Part shown: positions 1-7,370 of the stretch, in pieces
How the letters are laid out: each line of letters starts with the position of its first letter
Numbering within the stretch: position 1 is the first letter of the stretch
Source: Natronobacillus azotifigens
GTDB lineage: Bacteria > Bacillota > Bacilli > Bacillales > Amphibacillaceae
Direction: 5' to 3'
DNA length: 64,000 nt
Assembly (NCBI RefSeq): GCF_026805325.1
Contig: NZ_JAPRAT010000012.1
Span: 1 to 64,000 of the forward strand
Made by a program: the position numbers and the translations under genes
Notes under the pieces: generated by a model
Databases searched by the model: none
Seen by the model: the letters and a program-made list of their open reading frames with translations, nothing else
Told to the model about the DNA's origin: nothing

Positions 1-594
1 TTAGTAAGGAGCATTTAGAGCTATTTTTAACTCATCAATAATCGAGCCATAACTGAATAGACCGTAATCACTATAGATATCGGGTTTATGACTTAGTTCT
101 TTTCCCTCATCATTAACAAATTTATTGGTTTCTATATCCCAAAAACCATAATTCAAATGGAGTTCCTCGTGAGTAACTTCTTGAATCCCAATTGTTTGAA
201 AATAGCCTTTTTCCCACCCCTTACTATCAATGATTTGAGGTGGAATAATTAAGTTATTAGGATTTAAATATTCTGGTATATCTAATGGATTAGAAGTTTG
301 CTGAAATAAATAGATCAAATGGCCCCCGTTCATTATTGGATCATCCGATGGAATTTGTTTTTTTATGACTTTTCCAATCAAAAATGTATTTTTCATTGGT
401 TCTACGACAAATAATTCACCGACAGCCCTTTTATTGTTTCTTGGCAATTTAGGTTCAATAAATTTTAAGTCTATTAAGACCCAAGCAACCGCGACTAGGA
501 TGATTACTGATAAATTTTGTCTAGCTAGTATTGGAATGATGGTAATAAGTGGACCTAATTTCCTTGAAAATTTTAGTCTTTTGTATTTTTTCAT
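1..594 (-). CDS. Imm26-like immunity-family protein with N-terminal membrane segment
   Basis: A 197-residue protein if started at the ATG at 594, which has an AAGGAGAT ribosome binding site 7 bases upstream; an ATG 45 bases further out lacks one. A basic N-terminus precedes one or two hydrophobic segments (about residues 12-45). Residues about 55-180 carry VGELFVVEP...FLIGKVI and a YGFWD block that resemble the immunity protein 26 fold seen in contact-dependent toxin immunity proteins; this is by recollection, not a search. No toxin gene is visible next to it within the window. It may equally be a membrane-anchored protein of unrelated role. Confidence 0.5.
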   Translation of the reverse strand: MKKYKRLKFSRKLGPLITIIPILARQNLSVIILVAVAWVLIDLKFIEPKLPRNNKRAVGELFVVEPMKNTFLIGKVIKKQIPSDDPIMNGGHLIYLFQQTSNPLDIPEYLNPNNLIIPPQIIDSKGWEKGYFQTIGIQEVTHEELHLNYGFWDIETNKFVNDEGKELSHKPDIYSDYGLFSYGSIIDELKIALNAPY

Positions 595-1110
595 AAACGT
601 AATCTCCTTATTTAAAGGCTCTAACCTGTTATCGTTCAAATTATTTTTTCATTGTATTACTACATTCTATCAACCTAAGTAATTAATGTAGTTTTGCTTC
701 TGTTGGTTTGAATTATAACATAAAAGGAATATTTTTCATTAATTTCTTATCAATGGAGGAATTTTCTTTGTAACTGTATTGATTATCCAAGTTCAGGTAT
801 GTTAGTTTTAAAACAAATGTTAAAATGACATGAGGTAAAATAGGATAAGGCTGTAGTGAAAGCTTTTAAAAGAGGTATCAAATTTTGTTTTTCTTCGATT
901 ATTTACATAAACATTGAAGTATTAATATTTGGCATAATGGGATAACCCAGAGTTGTAGAGTTATGCGAATCTAGTTTTTTTGATCCAGTCGGTAGGAGTG
1001 AAAAGAACGAAATAGCTAGTATGGAAGTGTTATTGATAACAGCAACAACCAAAAGATAGAACGGTAAATTGTTAAGAATAATACAAGCTATGTAGGGGAG
1101 ATGATCAGGA
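595..1110. other. Intergenic region, no gene recognised
   Basis: About 500 AT-rich bases between a divergent gene pair. No open frame with a ribosome binding site, no RNA gene and no strong terminator was recognised. It must contain the promoters of both flanking genes. Confidence 0.5.
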
Positions 1111-1975
1111 ATGAAAACAAATGATAGACTACTTCAGGTAGTGTTTTTAATTATAGTAGCATTAGTTGTTGTCAAGCACTATCACTATTCGTCATGTAAG
1201 GATTGAGGAACCGGTGTTCTTTGATCACTACTATGATCTTTCGTTTATTAGTGACAGTGATTCTTATCAAGATATCCCATTTGAACTTGGTTATATTACA
1301 AATGCTAACGATAGCAGAACGGTTGTTGAAGTGAGCTTTCCAGAGCATCCAGATCTATACGGTATGGCATCTGAATATAACATGCATGGTTTTGGTTGGG
1401 GTTATGAAGAAAGGGAACAACATGGAGATATATTTGGTCAATATAGTGTAAGAACAGTCTACCTCCAAATGAGGATGTACGATATTGAGGAGGATAGAAC
1501 GATAACCAAAGCAGAACTATATTTTAGTGATGGAAGTAATATGGTTGTTGATATTGGTCAGATCAATCTTTATAAACATGAACATTCCCCAAATCTGCTT
1601 AAACACATGTCGGGTTCAGCTTCATCAGCTGGTACGAGTGAATCAAGGTACAACGTTCTTGAAGAGATAAGCATACTTAAAATAGAAGGTCCTTTATATG
1701 AAAAGTTTGACCACAGGATAGAAATCGAAATGAATGGAGTTGATTCAGATACTCTACATGATATGGGAGGTCTTTCCGTCGAAAAAGGGCATAACCTCAC
1801 TCTTTTTTCACGAGTGAAGCCTGTTGATGAGATACTGGAGAGATACACTAGATTTGATATTCATCCTGAACTAATTATTCTTGGAGAAGATGGGAACAGG
1901 CAATCTTTAAGAATATATAATACCTCCAGTGAAGACTATCGTTATCATTTTATGGACTTATACAGGTATACATAA
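1111..1975 (+). pseudogene. Frame-disrupted exported or anchored protein of unknown function
   Basis: The ATG at 1111 has a good AGGGGAG site and opens a typical membrane anchor (MKTNDRLLQVVFLIIVALVV), but its frame stops after about 31 residues. A long frame, offset by one, continues from about 1166 to 1975 (269 residues) with only an unsupported TTG as start. Joining both by a single-base shift near 1165-1190 gives one anchored protein of about 285 residues. The body is soluble and acidic and probably beta-rich; I do not recognise a family. The next gene follows after 21 bases, so the two probably form a transcript. A sequencing error would restore it. Confidence 0.55.
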
Positions 1976-1996
1976 AGGCAAAGGAGGCAATGTAAA

Positions 1997-2533
1997 GTGA
2001 GAGGAGGCTATAAAAAAATATTCTGGGGTATCTTGATTGCTACGTTTAGTATAAATTTAGGGTTTGTTACGATACTTCCTACCTTTATAGGCTGGACAAT
2101 TGTGGCAACAGGTATTTCCATACTTGATAAGTATGCTCAGAAAGGAGATTTTTCAAAGGCTTATTCACTAGCAACTATACTAGTAGTCCTACATTTTATC
2201 GGTGGTTTCATATCGCTTCTTGGTGAAGTACAGATTGGAAATGCGGTCCCTTTTATCTTTTATCCATTGATAAGTATGATGATTGAACTTCTGCTTATTC
2301 ACAGTTTACTGAAGGCAACTGTGGATCACTTTGATGTGATGGGGCGAAAAAGAGTATCCGAAAAATATATTGCGAAGGACAGAGCTTATATTATCTTAAT
2401 GGGAATAACAATGATTCTTTATACGTTGACGATTACACTAAATGAAGTGATAATCGGTGTCATCACAGCACTTATTACGACGATCTACTTACTTACTGTG
2501 ATAAGCTCTCTCAGAAAAGAAACTTTCCAATAA
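1997..2533 (+). CDS. Integral membrane protein of unknown function
   Basis: A 178-residue protein with a GTG start 9 bases after AAGGAGG. It is strongly hydrophobic, with about five predicted membrane segments (roughly residues 8-40, 55-75, 82-105, 130-147 and 150-170) and one charged loop around residues 112-128. It lies 21 bases downstream of the frame-disrupted anchored gene, so the two probably share a transcript. No family motif is recognised. Confidence 0.75.
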   Translation: MRGGYKKIFWGILIATFSINLGFVTILPTFIGWTIVATGISILDKYAQKGDFSKAYSLATILVVLHFIGGFISLLGEVQIGNAVPFIFYPLISMMIELLLIHSLLKATVDHFDVMGRKRVSEKYIAKDRAYIILMGITMILYTLTITLNEVIIGVITALITTIYLLTVISSLRKETFQ

Positions 2534-2573
2534 ATGATTTTGCGTGACAATGTAAACTAAGTATAGGAAAAGG

Positions 2574-2600
2574 AGGGAGACAACCGCAATTAATCTCCCT
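2574..2600. terminator. Possible bidirectional terminator between convergent genes
   Basis: A 7-bp stem AGGGAGA/TCTCCCT sits between the converging membrane-protein gene and ytoQ. The loop is 13 bases and the T-run is short, so this is a weak call. Confidence 0.35.
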
Positions 2601-3040
2601 TATTCATAGATATAAGCAATGACGTCCAATGCTTGATCGATAGTTTCTACCGTCACATTCGCTTTGTTTGATAATTCTTTCAGTGGATGTATGAGTGATT
2701 CAGGTCTAATAATAATCGTAGGTTTATTCAAAGCGAGAGCCGTACTCACATCCATTGCCGTATTCCATTGTTTATATTTTTCTCCAAAAAGTGCAATGAC
2801 AAGATCGGCTTTTTGCATAAGTACCTGGGTTCTTAAATTGTTAATGGCAGATGCAGCGTCGTCTTTATAATAATTCCCAGGTTGCTTACCAATGATATCT
2901 TCGCCCACATTATCGGAACGTTCATGGTTGGTTTGTGGGCCGACAAATTCTAGAGGCAGTTCTCTTTTATTCGCTTTTTCTTTGACATCTTCACGCCAGT
3001 CATCATGTATTTGCCCTGCTAAATAGATAGTTAACTTCAC
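2600..3040 (-). CDS. ytoQ: YtoQ family protein
   Basis: About 146 residues. The GTG at 3040 is preferred because AAGGGGG lies 8 bases upstream; a GTG three codons earlier overlaps that site. The sequence matches the YtoQ family as I remember it: YLAGQIHDDWR near the N-terminus, FVGPQTNHERSDNVGEDI, and the block ALFGEKYKQWNTAMD. The fold is related to nucleoside 2-deoxyribosyltransferase-like proteins; the biochemical role is unknown. It is transcribed alone and convergently with its neighbour. Confidence 0.88.
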   Translation of the reverse strand: MKLTIYLAGQIHDDWREDVKEKANKRELPLEFVGPQTNHERSDNVGEDIIGKQPGNYYKDDAASAINNLRTQVLMQKADLVIALFGEKYKQWNTAMDVSTALALNKPTIIIRPESLIHPLKELSNKANVTVETIDQALDVIAYIYE

Positions 3041-3074
3041 CTTTAACACCCCCTTAAATAGTTTCTACGTTTAT

Positions 3075-3227
3075 CCCGGAGCAACCGTCCGTAAGACTCC
3101 CACTTCAAAACAACGAGAATATCAAGTTGTTACAGTGGGAGTAACGGACGCTAGCACCCCGAATGGTTCAACTAACAATCAGTGGGGGAATACCTAAAAA
3201 CCCCCACTGATTGAAGTTTCACTTTAT
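3075..3227 (+). repeat. Dispersed structured repeat, copy A (full length)
   Basis: Runs from CCCGGAGCAACCGTCCG to TTTCACTTTAT. Stem 1 pairs CGTCCG...ACTCCCACT with AGTGGGAGT...CGGACG. Inside its loop AACAAC pairs with GTTGTT. Stem 2 is a 13-bp hairpin CAATCAGTGGGGG/CCCCCACTGATTG. This is the reference copy for the family. Confidence 0.9.
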
Positions 3228-3337
3228 TTTACCGAAAAGGGATAATGGTTTCAAAGATATTACTTGGCTAGTGGAAATTGGACTATTGATATGGAGAAAT
3301 GGAGGGGGCATGGAGCTTTACGTGATAAGAGTGGCCC

Positions 3338-3362
3338 AGTAGAAAAAAACTATTTTTCTACT
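3338..3362. other. AT-rich perfect hairpin
   Basis: A 10-bp stem AGTAGAAAAA/TTTTTCTACT with a 5-base loop, lying between repeat copy A and the YcxB-like gene. The rest of this intergenic stretch (3228-3479) shows nothing recognisable. Confidence 0.45.
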
Positions 3363-3479
3363 ATATTCTTTCGTTTATTTGGAATATAATGAAGATCTAT
3401 ACATGTTTGAATATTTTGTCAGACTCACTGATGAAATTCTAAATACATGTAAAAAAATAGAAAATAGGGAGCAGTGGGA

Positions 3480-4007
3480 ATGGAAGTTAAATTTGAAATT
3501 ACCGAAGAAGATTATATTCAATTTAATCTAATTCACATTCAAAATTCACCATCACAGAAAAAAATGTACCATCTTTTACGTTATGCAATCCCCTTACTAT
3601 TTACCATACCTATCTATATTATTGGTACAATGGTATTTAATCAACCAAGAATGTACTGGATGATTATCGCGGTATTCTTTGCATTGATTTGGATGATTAC
3701 TTATCCGAAACAATACAAAAAATTAATCGAGAAACAAACGAAGAAATTATTGAAAGAGGGAGATAATTCTTCTATATTTGGGGAGAAGACGATGGTGATT
3801 GATGAAAATGATATTACTGTTTTTGGTGAATTCACATCTGAAAAAGTAGCAAAAAATAGTATCAAAGATATAAAGATATCTGATGATCTAATCTTAATTT
3901 ACTTAAGTGGAATCAGTGCACAAATTATTCCGACAAGATATTTGAACGATGAATCAAGAAAACAACTCTTAGCGAAATTAAATTTCAATGGGAATGAAGA
4001 ATTTTAA
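3480..4007 (+). CDS. YcxB-like membrane protein
   Basis: About 175 residues from the ATG at 3480, which is 8 bases after GGGAG; a GTG two codons earlier is too close to that site. An N-terminal region (MEVKFEITEEDYIQFNLIH) is followed by two membrane segments at about residues 33-52 and 58-75. A soluble C-terminal domain has the GEKTMVIDENDITVFGEF pattern of the YcxB-like C-terminal family. The function is unknown. It is the first of three closely spaced same-strand genes (gaps of 15 and 39 bases). Confidence 0.75.
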   Translation: MEVKFEITEEDYIQFNLIHIQNSPSQKKMYHLLRYAIPLLFTIPIYIIGTMVFNQPRMYWMIIAVFFALIWMITYPKQYKKLIEKQTKKLLKEGDNSSIFGEKTMVIDENDITVFGEFTSEKVAKNSIKDIKISDDLILIYLSGISAQIIPTRYLNDESRKQLLAKLNFNGNEEF

Positions 4008-4022
4008 ATAGAAGGAGCAGAT

Positions 4023-4451
4023 ATGAACGAATACACGAAACCTAACGTGACATTGCCGGTTAGTCTTCACGATGCGATCATCACAAAAGTTATTGTTGAA
4101 AAATCTAGCACTGCTCTTTTCAATGATCTTCTGCTATTCGAATTTGAAGATGGCTTTTTCAAAGTGGGTGAAAAAGAGGTATACAAAACTAGAAAATCAA
4201 CCATAAAAATCTCAGGTGTTGATTTTGATTTTAGTCATGTCTATTATTGTGAAGGCAACAGGAGAATAGAAGTCGATTTTGATAGGTTTTCAAAAGATGT
4301 AAACGAAAACGCCTATGAGATCATAGATGAGACCTATGGATATAACAAAACGAAATTCAGTGGTGAGCTACTTCTAAAGGATAGAAGGGTAGAAGTTCAA
4401 GTTTCCCTATATCATCTTCACGCAGCAGTATATCGGTGGCAGGTTGAATAA
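4023..4451 (+). CDS. Hypothetical cytosolic protein
   Basis: A 142-residue acidic protein with an AAGGAGCAG site 5-8 bases before ATG. There is no signal or membrane segment. The composition suggests a small beta-rich domain (DLLLFEFEDGFFKV, IKISGVDFDFSHVYY, RRIEVDFDRF). I do not recognise the family. Its position between the YcxB-like gene and the anchored protease suggests one operon. Confidence 0.65.
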   Translation: MNEYTKPNVTLPVSLHDAIITKVIVEKSSTALFNDLLLFEFEDGFFKVGEKEVYKTRKSTIKISGVDFDFSHVYYCEGNRRIEVDFDRFSKDVNENAYEIIDETYGYNKTKFSGELLLKDRRVEVQVSLYHLHAAVYRWQVE

Positions 4452-4490
4452 GCAAGGAAATTTAGATCGTAATACCAGAGGAGTATGGGG

Positions 4491-5324
4491 ATGAAAACAA
4501 ATAAAAAATTAAAAATATATGTAGTAGCAATTGCATGTATAATCATCATGAACATCATGATCATTTTTTTCCCTGATATAAAAGCATATGTTAATCAAGA
4601 AGTAAATACTGAATTAATCGAGAAGGTAAAGAGTGAAGCACTATCCGCTAACATAATGTTTATAGAATTAGATTATGGCACGGATGAATATCAAAATGAG
4701 AGAATAGCTTCTTCTCAAGGTGCTAGTGGAGTGATCATCCATAAAGAAGAAGATAAGTATTTTGCCCTTACAGCGAAACATGTGATGGAAGAATACAGTG
4801 ATCAACATAAATTCCTTGTGCTAGGGCATGAGGACTTAGATTTTAAAGACTATCTAAATGAAGGCGGAGAATATCAAGGATTAGAGGATTTTTATCAACA
4901 ATTTCCGGAGCTTGTACTTGAGTATTCTGATGATAAATATGATTTAGCTGTCGTTAGTTTTATTAGTGATGACGAGTATGAGATTTTAGAAATTGCTCAA
5001 AAATCTCCTGTGTCTGGGGATAAAGTGGTAGCAATGAGTAATCCATATGGGAATAGAAATGCTGTTACTGCTGGAAAGATAATTCGTGAAGAGGAAAGTT
5101 ATTCGTTTCATGACGATACCACTGAATACTTTGTGATAAAACATACAGCATTGATTTCCAAAGGAAGTAGTGGAAGTGCATTACTCAATGAAGATCTTGA
5201 AATAGTTGGGATAAATTTAGGTGGTACTGAAAATGGATTTCGAAAGTTTATTTTTGGCGTGGCGATAGCAAATGATCGAATCCATGATTTTTTAGGAAGT
5301 TGGAAAAATCAAAAAACAAATTAG
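4491..5324 (+). CDS. Membrane-anchored trypsin-like serine protease
   Basis: About 277 residues. The ATG at 4491 is preferred because GAGGAG lies 7 bases upstream. Residues 3-26 form a signal anchor. A chymotrypsin-fold protease follows with a readable triad: His in LTAKHVMEE, Asp in DKYDLAVVSF, and Ser in SKGSSGSALLNED followed by VGINLGG. No PDZ domain follows, unlike HtrA proteins, so this is a minimal extracytoplasmic protease. It is last in the three-gene group and is followed by a terminator. The substrate is unknown. Confidence 0.85.
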   Translation: MKTNKKLKIYVVAIACIIIMNIMIIFFPDIKAYVNQEVNTELIEKVKSEALSANIMFIELDYGTDEYQNERIASSQGASGVIIHKEEDKYFALTAKHVMEEYSDQHKFLVLGHEDLDFKDYLNEGGEYQGLEDFYQQFPELVLEYSDDKYDLAVVSFISDDEYEILEIAQKSPVSGDKVVAMSNPYGNRNAVTAGKIIREEESYSFHDDTTEYFVIKHTALISKGSSGSALLNEDLEIVGINLGGTENGFRKFIFGVAIANDRIHDFLGSWKNQKTN

Positions 5325-5350
5325 TGAATGGTAGATGCATATAATAGAAT

Positions 5351-5403
5351 AAGCCGATTCAGGAGAGATTTTTCACTACTCTTACTGATTCGGCTCTATT
5401 TTT
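5351..5403 (+). terminator. Rho-independent terminator after the protease gene
   Basis: AAGCCGATTCAG pairs with CTGATTCGGCT (one mismatch) and is followed by CTATTTTT. It ends the three-gene group. Confidence 0.7.
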
Positions 5404-5411
5404 ACTAAGGA

Positions 5412-5641
5412 AATGGAAGCTTGTTAGATCAACATCTAGCTCCGAGCGTCGAAAACCGGGCAAATTTACGAAGCAATCTACGAAAAGCATCATCGGTTCG
5501 CAAGCGAAACGTGATTTCTTACCTCCATATTGATTCGCCCAATTGCTACGTTTTAAACCCTACGCTCTGCGCTTTTGTTCTACGATAGGACGTGTTTTCC
5601 ATATTTTCTTACTTCCTTACTTACTTCGTTACTTACTTCCT
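5412..5641. repeat. Decayed Bacillaceae-type intergenic repeat relic plus simple repeats
   Basis: The stretch contains CTAGCTCCGAGCG at its left and GCTCTGCGCTTTTGTTCTA at its right. These resemble the ends of the CTAGCTCCAGCGC...GCGCTTTTGTTCTA intergenic repeat common in Bacillus relatives, as I remember it. The middle is degenerate. The right edge is a run of CTTACTTCC/CTTACTTCG units. Confidence 0.4.
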
Positions 5642-6607
5642 TTACTGGTTCAAACTTAAATCCAGTTCAGGGCCCACGGGAATGATGCCGTTCGGATTAA
5701 TGCTTTTATGACTGCGATAATAATGTTCTTTAATATGCTGGAAATTCACGGTTTCAGAAACACCCGGATAGTTATATAATTCTTTTGTATAACGCCACAG
5801 ATTTTCGTATTCAGTTAATCGTTTGATGTTACATTTAAAATGACCATAATAAACGGAATCAAAGCGAATCAATGTCGTGAACAAACGCCAATCAGCTTCC
5901 GTAATTTGGTCACCAACTAAATAGCGATTGTCATTCAATCGGGCTTCTAATTCATCAAGTGCTTCAAATAGATGTTTCACTTCTTCTTGATAAACCTTTT
6001 GCTTTGTTGCAAACCCAGCTTTATAAACCCCATTATTAACTGCGTGATAAACTCTTTCATTAATTGATTCAATTTCAGGTAACAACTCTTCTGGAGCATA
6101 GTTGTCTTTTTTAGCTCCTAAGTGATCGAATGCTGAATTTAACATGCGTATAATATCCGCAGATTCATTATTGACGATTTTATTCTGCTTCAAATCATAC
6201 AAAACAGGGACAGAAACACGTCCACTGTAGCTTGGGTCAGCTTTTGCATATATTTCATATAAATACTTAGCATCCATAACTGGATCAGGAACGACACCGT
6301 CAGCTGGTTCAAATGTCCAACCTTTGTTCTCGCGGAAAGGGTTTACGACAGAGACAGAAATGATGTCTTTTAACCCTTTGATATTACGCATAATTAGTGC
6401 CCGATTTGCCCATGGACAGGCATAAGAGACATACAAATGATAACGATTCGCTTCTGCTTTAAATCCTTCTTCACCGTCCGGACCAGGAGTTCCGTCAGGT
6501 GTAATCCAATTCCGAAATTGCGAGTCCTTACGAATAAACCTACCTTCTTCATTGCTTTTGATATCTTTTTCCTCATCATGCCATTGACCATCTACTAATA
6601 ATCCCAT
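5642..6607 (-). CDS. Glutathionyl-hydroquinone reductase / omega-class GST-like protein (YqjG/ECM4 type)
   Basis: A 321-residue protein with AAAGGA 7 bases before ATG. An N-terminal thioredoxin-like domain carries the catalytic YACPWANRA motif and the following VVNPFRENKGWTF block of S-glutathionyl-(chloro)hydroquinone reductases. A helical C-terminal domain contains LVGDQITEADWRLFTTLIRFD. The family reduces glutathionyl-quinones in the cytosol. Bacillaceae usually make bacillithiol instead of glutathione, so the physiological thiol here is uncertain. It is transcribed alone. Confidence 0.88.
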   Translation of the reverse strand: MGLLVDGQWHDEEKDIKSNEEGRFIRKDSQFRNWITPDGTPGPDGEEGFKAEANRYHLYVSYACPWANRALIMRNIKGLKDIISVSVVNPFRENKGWTFEPADGVVPDPVMDAKYLYEIYAKADPSYSGRVSVPVLYDLKQNKIVNNESADIIRMLNSAFDHLGAKKDNYAPEELLPEIESINERVYHAVNNGVYKAGFATKQKVYQEEVKHLFEALDELEARLNDNRYLVGDQITEADWRLFTTLIRFDSVYYGHFKCNIKRLTEYENLWRYTKELYNYPGVSETVNFQHIKEHYYRSHKSINPNGIIPVGPELDLSLNQ

Positions 6608-6780
6608 TGTCTCATCCTTTCTATGTGATACTAAACTTACTATAATAAGTAAATTCCTTTTTTGCCAGGATTTAAACCTTAACTAAAAAGTGGACTATTT
6701 GATCACAGAGGTGGAATGGAACAAGTAGTAAATATCCACGCTTTTCTTTTAACAGCAAAAGCCATTTTGTGCAAAGGGGA

Positions 6781-7335
6781 TTATGAATTGAATTTCTTAT
6801 TCGCTATCTTTTTTCTAATCCATTCAAAAGTGATAAAACCTAAAGTGCCGCCGAAGGTATTCAATATCAGATCATCGATGTTAATTGTGCGTGCAAAAAC
6901 AAAACCAAAATAACCCAAAACAAATTGGTACGCTTCAATCGTCAAACTGGTAAGAAAAACAATGAGTGCAGCCTTTTTTATTTTTTTAACTTTATACAAA
7001 ATACTTAAATACACACCTAATGGAAATAACAAGATGAAATTAAAAAATGATAATTTAACTGCATTCCAGAAAAACCAACTCCCTCTGTCAAATGAAAACC
7101 AATCATAAATAAAGTGAAAAGGTATTAGTTGCCATCTGAATAACGGATTATCTGTAGGTGGTATTGTAATACCACCAGTTGTAAGTTCAATCACAACAAT
7201 CGAATAGAACAGGAAACTATAAAAAACCAATCTCTTAATGATGTTTCTGTTCTTCTGTCTTATTATATCGATAACAATATACAAACCTAATAAAATCATA
7301 CCTATAAATACTAGATTTAACGTTATATAAGGCAT
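6781..7335 (-). CDS. VanZ-like membrane protein
   Basis: About 184 residues from the ATG at 7335, which has GGAG 8 bases upstream; an ATG five codons earlier overlaps that site. There are about five membrane segments. The VanZ-type pattern is visible: a conserved IPFHFIYDW loop, FNFILLFPLGVYLS, SLTIEAYQFVLG and INIDDLILNTFGGTLGF. VanZ-like proteins are linked to glycopeptide tolerance in some bacteria, but most are of unknown role. It follows the FtsX permease gene by about 35 bases, so it may belong to that transcript. Confidence 0.85.
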   Translation of the reverse strand: MPYITLNLVFIGMILLGLYIVIDIIRQKNRNIIKRLVFYSFLFYSIVVIELTTGGITIPPTDNPLFRWQLIPFHFIYDWFSFDRGSWFFWNAVKLSFFNFILLFPLGVYLSILYKVKKIKKAALIVFLTSLTIEAYQFVLGYFGFVFARTINIDDLILNTFGGTLGFITFEWIRKKIANKKFNS

Positions 7336-7370
7336 TAGTCGTTTCTCCATTCATATTTTTAATCTAGTGT

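Noticed and set aside
3075..3227. Known Bacillaceae-1 RNA motif
   Set aside because: As I remember it, that motif has RUCCU terminal loops, which are not seen in these repeats.
5642..6591. Second frame (65 codons) inside the glutathionyl-hydroquinone-reductase-like gene
   Set aside because: Fully nested in another frame of a conserved gene.
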